Assembly: GCA_001701225.1 (NCBI GenBank)
Contig: DAAQ01000018.1
Span: 5,607-52,469 of the forward strand
Reading direction: 5' to 3'
From: Bacteroidales bacterium H5
Lineage (GTDB): Bacteria > Bacteroidota > Bacteroidia > Bacteroidales > Muribaculaceae
DNA length: 46,863 nucleotides
The notes below the pieces were generated by a model. The model made no database searches, was not told where the DNA came from, and worked only from the letters and a program-made list of their open reading frames with translations. The position numbers were made by a program, and so were the translations under genes. Positions 42,455 through 46,863 of this stretch are shown here, one piece after another; the stretch's first letter is position 1; every line of letters starts with the position of its first letter.

Positions 42455-42566
42455 GGTTAAGGGTTAAAGGTTATAATTTTTATAAAATTTATAAAAATTA
42501 TAATTCTTATAAATCTTATATGTCCTATAACATAACCCTTTAACCCTTAACCTTTAACCCTTAACC
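42455..42566. repeat. Heptamer-flanked nonamer array with 19-bp inverted arms
   Basis: Seven 9-nt units at 42472-42534 (tataatttt, tataaaatt, tataaaaat, tataattct, tataaatct, tatatgtcc, tataacata) are flanked by telomere-like heptamers (gggttaa type on the left, ttaaccc type on the right). Arms 42455-42473 and 42548-42566 are perfectly complementary. It reaches the first base of the TolC gene's stop codon, and shares the unit tatatgtcc with the array at 41001. Confidence 0.85.
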
Positions 42567-44044
42567 TATACTCCCTTCACGGCTTTTTCGAAGTCGGTGC
42601 TGAGGGGGGTGTTGCGCAGATAGTCGTAGAGGGTTATCGAGCGGAGCTGGTAGAAATAGTACCAGTAATAGTAGAGCTCCTGGACATACTCCTTGCGCGA
42701 CTGGTCCTTCTTAACCTGCGAGTCGTTGAGGTCGAGTGTCGAGATCTTGCCTATCATATATGTCTCGACATTGGTGTCATAGCGCTTGCGGGCTATCTCG
42801 TCGGCCCTCGACGCTATGTCAAGCTGACCGCGCTGGTTGTTGAAACGCTCGACAAGTATGAAGATGTCCTGATTGAATTGCTGACTCTCCTGCCTGAGAC
42901 GGCTGCGGGTGACTTCGCGGTTGCTCTCGGCCACCTTGACCTTGCCGCCGCGCTTGCCCCAGTCGAGGATAGGTATCTTGAAGCCTATCTCGACCACCTG
43001 ATTGTCCTTGAGGCGGTCGTATGCGTCGCCGGGATGGTTGCCCACGCCGGTGTATCCGACCTGCGCGAACAGGTCGATGCGGCGGCGGTCACCCTTGGCT
43101 TTGGCCACCTCGTAGTCGGCCTGAAGCTGGCGGCGGCGTATGTTGTGCGAGAACTGGTTGTTGGCCAGGGCCTTGTCGAGCGCGTCGGCATACGTGATAT
43201 CCACATCGGGAACACTCTCGGGCAACACGAGGTCCAGCAGGGTGTCCTCGTCATAGTCGAGCAGGGTGACAAGGCTGAACATATTGTTCTTCATGTTGCT
43301 CTCGGCATCGGTCAGGGCCGAGCGGGCGTCGAGCTGGTTCAGCTCCATCTGCAGCAGGTCATTGCCGCTGATGCGTCCCATCTCGCGCTTCACGCGGGCC
43401 ACCTCGAGCAGCTTTGTGGCATTCTCGAGGTTCTGGCGCTCAATCTCGACGGTCTCGCGTGCGGCGAGCAGGTTGAAGAAATAAGTTATAGCTTTCATGG
43501 CCACCTCCTCGGTCGCGCTCAGGTATTTGGCCTTCGCCTCGGCATAGCGCACGGGCTCGATGCGGCGGTCCCACTTGATGGTATTGGCCGCAAATATGGG
43601 CTGGTTGAGGGTGAGGGCGACGGGGATAGACATGAAGCGGTTGTACTTGGTGCCGCTGAGCTGCCTGAGATAGTCGAGCTGTGTGTTCACCGATACCGTA
43701 CCGCCGGTGGCCCAGATGTTCTGTGTCAGCGACAGCGTCCCGGCGATGTCAAGATAGTTGTTGCGCACGAACGAGAAATCGCCGTTAGAGTTCTGATATA
43801 GCGAATATTTCTTGTTGTAGCTCGGTATGGTGGCCTCGAAGCTCACCTCGGGGAGCAGTTCGGCACGGTATGTGCGGTATTGCCAGTAGGCCGTGCGCAG
43901 CTCGTCGAGGGCCACGGCGGCATCCACGCTCTTGGTCCTGGCGCGCGCGATGGCATCGTCGAGGGTCAGGGTCACGGTCTGCTGTGCCGTACAGACGGCA
44001 GCGCAGAGCATAAAGGCTATGGATAGTATGTTACGGAGTTTCAT
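42566..44044 (-). CDS. TolC-family outer membrane efflux protein
   Basis: A 492-residue outer membrane channel of efflux or type I export systems. The signal peptide is MKLRNILSIAFMLCAAVCTA. Two TolC-like repeats follow, with VTLTLDDAIARARTKSVDAA at the first helix and long coiled regions (LEVARVKREMGRISGNDLLQ), and ISTLDLNDSQVKKDQSRKEY in the second. It starts 18 nt after the permease gene ends, so it is in an operon with two permeases. Confidence 0.88.
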   Translation of the reverse strand: MKLRNILSIAFMLCAAVCTAQQTVTLTLDDAIARARTKSVDAAVALDELRTAYWQYRTYRAELLPEVSFEATIPSYNKKYSLYQNSNGDFSFVRNNYLDIAGTLSLTQNIWATGGTVSVNTQLDYLRQLSGTKYNRFMSIPVALTLNQPIFAANTIKWDRRIEPVRYAEAKAKYLSATEEVAMKAITYFFNLLAARETVEIERQNLENATKLLEVARVKREMGRISGNDLLQMELNQLDARSALTDAESNMKNNMFSLVTLLDYDEDTLLDLVLPESVPDVDITYADALDKALANNQFSHNIRRRQLQADYEVAKAKGDRRRIDLFAQVGYTGVGNHPGDAYDRLKDNQVVEIGFKIPILDWGKRGGKVKVAESNREVTRSRLRQESQQFNQDIFILVERFNNQRGQLDIASRADEIARKRYDTNVETYMIGKISTLDLNDSQVKKDQSRKEYVQELYYYWYYFYQLRSITLYDYLRNTPLSTDFEKAVKGV

Positions 44045-44062
44045 TACAGTTGCAGATTTTTA

Positions 44063-45322
44063 TCATTCATCCTTCAGGGCGACGGCGGGGTCGATTCGGG
44101 CAGCCTTCGAGGCGGGGAACCATACTCCGGCCACAATCATCAGGGCCATCAGGCCGAATGTCAGCAGGGCCGCAGAAGCCGTGAGGCCGAATTCGTCGGC
44201 CCTCACATAGTCGTTGAAATCATAATATGTGAGCAGGCAGTCTATGATGAACGCGATGGGGGTGACAGCCACAAGTATCAGCAGTCCCTCGCCAAGCAGA
44301 CGCCGGAAAACTTTGGCGGGTGTAGCACCGAAACTGAGGCGTATGGCCATCTCACTGGCCCTCTGGCGCGTGCGGAACCAGAATGTGCCCAACAGTCCGA
44401 GGAAGATATTGACAAGCAGGAAAACCATGATTATGACCATGTTGCGCACAGACTGCATATTCTCGCGTCCGAACGACTCGCGCACGTCGTCGAACGATGT
44501 GACATCGACAAGCACCTTGTTGCCGACGTGAAAGAGGGTCTCGGCCTGGTCCATCAGCGTCTCGTGCACATTCTTGTCGGCCTCGGGACGCACACGGATG
44601 CAAAACTCGTTCATCCATCTGTACCATCCGTCGGTCTCGTTCTCTATAGGGGACATCACGCCGGTGAGGCCATACATGGCAAAGTCATAATATCGCGGCG
44701 GCACGAGCACGGCACCAAGATTGTGGGTCACGGTGGTGTCATACATGTCGCTATAGAGCCCCTTGCCTATCAGCGGAACCATATCAATCTTTTTGTTCTC
44801 CTTGTCGGTAAAATATCCGTCAGACAGAAGGAACTCACCCTTGCGCAGCATCTCGGCAAGCTGTTCGGGTGTCTCTCCGCGTGTGCCGCGATACTTGAAC
44901 ACCTTGACGAAATCGGGTGTCACCATGCGGCGCACCACATAGTTGTGGTTGACCTCATAGTCGTCTGTCCAGAACGAGACACCCGAGTTCGAACCGTTAT
45001 AGGGATGCGAGTTCTGCGAGAGCGAGGCGAACTCGACTATCGGATGATGCTGCAGACGGTTGAGTATCTCGATATTGTCTTCCTGCACGCCGCGTCCGGC
45101 ATTCTCGCGCTTTATGAACGACGGATTCTTCTCGTTGACAACATCAAACGTCAGCAGATAGCAGTGCTCTATATCGAAACCGTGCTCTGCGGTATATATC
45201 CTGACCATGCCCCACAGCCATGCCGTGATATACCACAGCACCACAGAGACAATCAGCAGCTCGGCCGCCAGCCAGATATTCGACCTCCACTCGGTGAGGA
45301 TCTGTTTTATCAGAGTTGACAT
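44063..45322 (-). CDS. FtsX/MacB-type ABC transporter permease
   Basis: A 419-residue inner membrane permease. I start at the ATG complement at 45320-45322 (MSTLIKQILTEWRSNIWLAA); the longer frame is the next gene read in another frame. It has an N-terminal membrane helix, a large periplasmic MacB-like domain (to about residue 285), and three C-terminal helices with FRTRQRASEMAIRLSFGATP and the end VWFPASKAARIDPAVALKDE, typical of the family. It pairs with the next permease. The ATPase and adaptor are not in the window. Confidence 0.88.
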   Translation of the reverse strand: MSTLIKQILTEWRSNIWLAAELLIVSVVLWYITAWLWGMVRIYTAEHGFDIEHCYLLTFDVVNEKNPSFIKRENAGRGVQEDNIEILNRLQHHPIVEFASLSQNSHPYNGSNSGVSFWTDDYEVNHNYVVRRMVTPDFVKVFKYRGTRGETPEQLAEMLRKGEFLLSDGYFTDKENKKIDMVPLIGKGLYSDMYDTTVTHNLGAVLVPPRYYDFAMYGLTGVMSPIENETDGWYRWMNEFCIRVRPEADKNVHETLMDQAETLFHVGNKVLVDVTSFDDVRESFGRENMQSVRNMVIIMVFLLVNIFLGLLGTFWFRTRQRASEMAIRLSFGATPAKVFRRLLGEGLLILVAVTPIAFIIDCLLTYYDFNDYVRADEFGLTASAALLTFGLMALMIVAGVWFPASKAARIDPAVALKDE

Positions 45323-45342
45323 AAGTTTTTTGGGTATTAATT

Positions 45343-46623
45343 TTATGATTTCAGCGACTCTACCAGTGGCACGCGCGACATGCGCCATGCGGGGAGGGCC
45401 GAGCTCAGGAGGTTGAGTATGAAACAGAACAGCAACGCCAGCCCGAAGGTAGACCACTGCAGAAGCATCGAGGGCTCGACCACGGTGCCGGTATGCAGCC
45501 TGACATAGCCGGGAGCAAAGAGGGCGTCGGCAAACCAGAAGGCCACCGCCACGGCCATCAGCAGCCCGAGGACACCACCCGCGAGGGTTATGACCATATT
45601 CTCTGCGACCAGCGACATACCCGCCGACATGCGTGTCTGCCCGAAAGCACGGCGTATGGCAATCTCGCTGACCCTGCGGCGCAGACGCGACTGGGTCATG
45701 CTCGACAGGTTGATGGCGGGCACAAGGAGCAGTATAGTATAGATGAGTATATTGCGCCAGAACACACCCTTCTCGTCGGGCTCCACATTCGCGCCATGTG
45801 ATGCCATGGATTTCTCCTGCGTGTAGGGACGGTTGCGGTTGACGATGCCCCACCCGGCCTCGCCAATCTCCTTCTGATATTCGTCCAGACGGCGGTTGAA
45901 CTCGTCGCGCACATCGGCCATACCCGTGGGGGTATCGGGGGCGAGCATCGTGACACTGAGTCCGCCACCCAGCTCTGACCAGCTCTCGCGGCTCAGTGGT
46001 GTGGATGTCAGGTTTGGCCAGACCTGGCTGTAGGCGTTCGAGGCCAGAGGGCTCACGGGCTTCACCACACCGCTCACCCGATAGGGGGCGCCGTTGAGGT
46101 TGAACTCCTTGCCCGAGGCGTTCTCGGTGCCGAAGAGCTTGCGGGCCACGTTCGAGTCGATGACTGCCAGCGGCAGCTCGGCGTCAAAGTCAGCCCGGGT
46201 GAAAGGCTTGCCGTCGACAAATGTAAAATCGAACACATTGAAATATCTGTCATCTACCTCACGGACATCGACCGAATGGGGCTTGTCGCCGGTCACACCC
46301 ACAGATTTTGTCGCATTCCCGACAGCATATGCCGTCACAGCCTCGGGAGTCTCGAGGGGATAGAACAGCGACTTGACAACCTTGAGGTTCATGGGGCCGT
46401 TTGAATTGCTCTCGGTGATGTCGCCCCATTCCTTGTTGCCGAACGACAGATGGCGGTAGTGCAGGAAACGGTCGCGTCCGCTCTCGGGCGAGAATGGCGC
46501 TACGCTGATCTGCTGCGTCATCACCACCACCATCACCAGCAGTATGCTCAGTGCGGTACCGGCCACAGTGACCGCCGCAATCACCGGCTGCGACTTGAAA
46601 TTGTATCTTATCTCCTTTAGCAT
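45343..46623 (-). CDS. FtsX/MacB-type ABC transporter permease (first of pair)
   Basis: A 426-residue permease with the same plan: N-terminal helix (VIAAVTVAGTALSILLVMVV), periplasmic MacB-like domain (RKLFGTENASGKEFNLNGAP and around), then three membrane helices with RLRRRVSEIAIRRAFGQTRM and the end LPAWRMSRVPLVESLKS. It is 20 nt upstream of the second permease, so transcription order is this gene, the other permease, TolC. A heptamer array precedes it. Confidence 0.9.
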   Translation of the reverse strand: MLKEIRYNFKSQPVIAAVTVAGTALSILLVMVVVMTQQISVAPFSPESGRDRFLHYRHLSFGNKEWGDITESNSNGPMNLKVVKSLFYPLETPEAVTAYAVGNATKSVGVTGDKPHSVDVREVDDRYFNVFDFTFVDGKPFTRADFDAELPLAVIDSNVARKLFGTENASGKEFNLNGAPYRVSGVVKPVSPLASNAYSQVWPNLTSTPLSRESWSELGGGLSVTMLAPDTPTGMADVRDEFNRRLDEYQKEIGEAGWGIVNRNRPYTQEKSMASHGANVEPDEKGVFWRNILIYTILLLVPAINLSSMTQSRLRRRVSEIAIRRAFGQTRMSAGMSLVAENMVITLAGGVLGLLMAVAVAFWFADALFAPGYVRLHTGTVVEPSMLLQWSTFGLALLFCFILNLLSSALPAWRMSRVPLVESLKS

Positions 46624-46639
46624 GATGTTTACAATTTTA

Positions 46640-46840
46640 GTTTAAAGTTTAGAGTTTAAAGATTAGAGATTAAAGTTTAAAGAATGGAGTTTAAAGTCTG
46701 AAGACTTAATGACAGACATCAGTCCGGTCAACCTCATTGCTCAATAATCTAACCTATCATCTTATCCTCCTTGAATTAATCTTTAATCTTTAATCTTTAG
46801 TCTTTAATCTCTAATCTATAATCTTTAAACTTTAATCTTT
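46640..46840. repeat. Two complementary heptamer arrays upstream of the permease operon
   Basis: Ten 7-nt units (gtttaaa, gtttaga, gattaga and variants; 46640-46709) and nine units of the opposite sense (aatcttt, agtcttt, aatctct and variants; 46778-46840) flank a 68-nt unrelated centre. The two arms are complementary in period and largely in sequence, so a long hairpin can form. No gene is seen in the remaining 46624-46863. Confidence 0.8.
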
Positions 46841-46863
46841 CATTATTACTGGTGCGATAAAAT

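Noticed and set aside
40967..42566. Repeat arrays as a CRISPR locus
   Set aside because: Units are 7 or 9 nt, contiguous and without spacers, and no cas genes are present.
42451..42568. gggttaa repeats as telomere-like chromosome end
   Set aside because: They are internal, between genes, and occur in both senses as an inverted repeat.
45323..45853. N-terminal extension of the second permease
   Set aside because: It lies within the upstream permease gene in another frame; homology to the family starts at the ATG at 45322.

Overview
The window looks like a chromosomal segment of a GC-rich member of the Bacteroidales; Muribaculaceae is my best guess, unconfirmed. The evidence is a merged str-S10-spc ribosomal operon without tuf, Bacteroidetes-type promoters (-33 TTTG, about 20 nt, -7 TAnnTTTG), almost no Shine-Dalgarno sequences, GldH, DUF4831, DUF3822 and DUF4249 proteins, a TonB receptor with an ECF sigma factor, and C-terminal sorting-like domains.

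1-13.8 kb (minus strand) is one long translation operon: rpsL-rpsG-fusA-rpsJ-rplC-D-W-B-rpsS-rplV-rpsC-rplP-rpmC-rpsQ-rplN-X-E-rpsN-rpsH-rplF-R-rpsE-rpmD-rplO-secY. secY runs off the left edge. Two spacers are oddly long: rpsL/rpsG (215 nt) and rpsN/rpsH (277 nt, GC-rich, hairpin-forming).

13.8-15.7 kb (minus) holds a small membrane protein, prfB without a programmed frameshift, and two identical tRNA-Val(UAC) genes. 15.9-22.7 kb (plus) holds a secreted endonuclease I-type protein, a small coiled-coil protein coupled to zapA, a possible 6S-like RNA, rny, ricT/PSP1 and gldH. 22.7-24.6 kb (minus) is an nhaC-carbonic anhydrase pair. 24.7-28.1 kb (minus) is a lower-GC GLUG-repeat surface protein behind a highly structured leader of about 370 nt.

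28.2-32.3 kb (plus) carries nnr (NAD(P)HX repair), DUF4831, DUF3822 and rsmD. 32.3-37.7 kb is an ECF sigma / short FecR-like / TonB receptor / DUF4249 locus, split by a divergent toxin-antitoxin module whose palindromic operator touches its own -33 box. 37.8-41 kb has an Ala/Lys-rich helical protein, reverse rubrerythrin, a FadL-type porin and a HIT protein. 41-46.6 kb (minus) has a DcaP-like porin, a TolC-family protein and two FtsX/MacB-type permeases.

The most unusual signals are a family of intergenic tandem arrays with strict 9-nt or 7-nt periods, which fold into perfect hairpins and abut stop codons, and the structured leader in front of the GLUG gene. Neither matches a feature class I can name with certainty.
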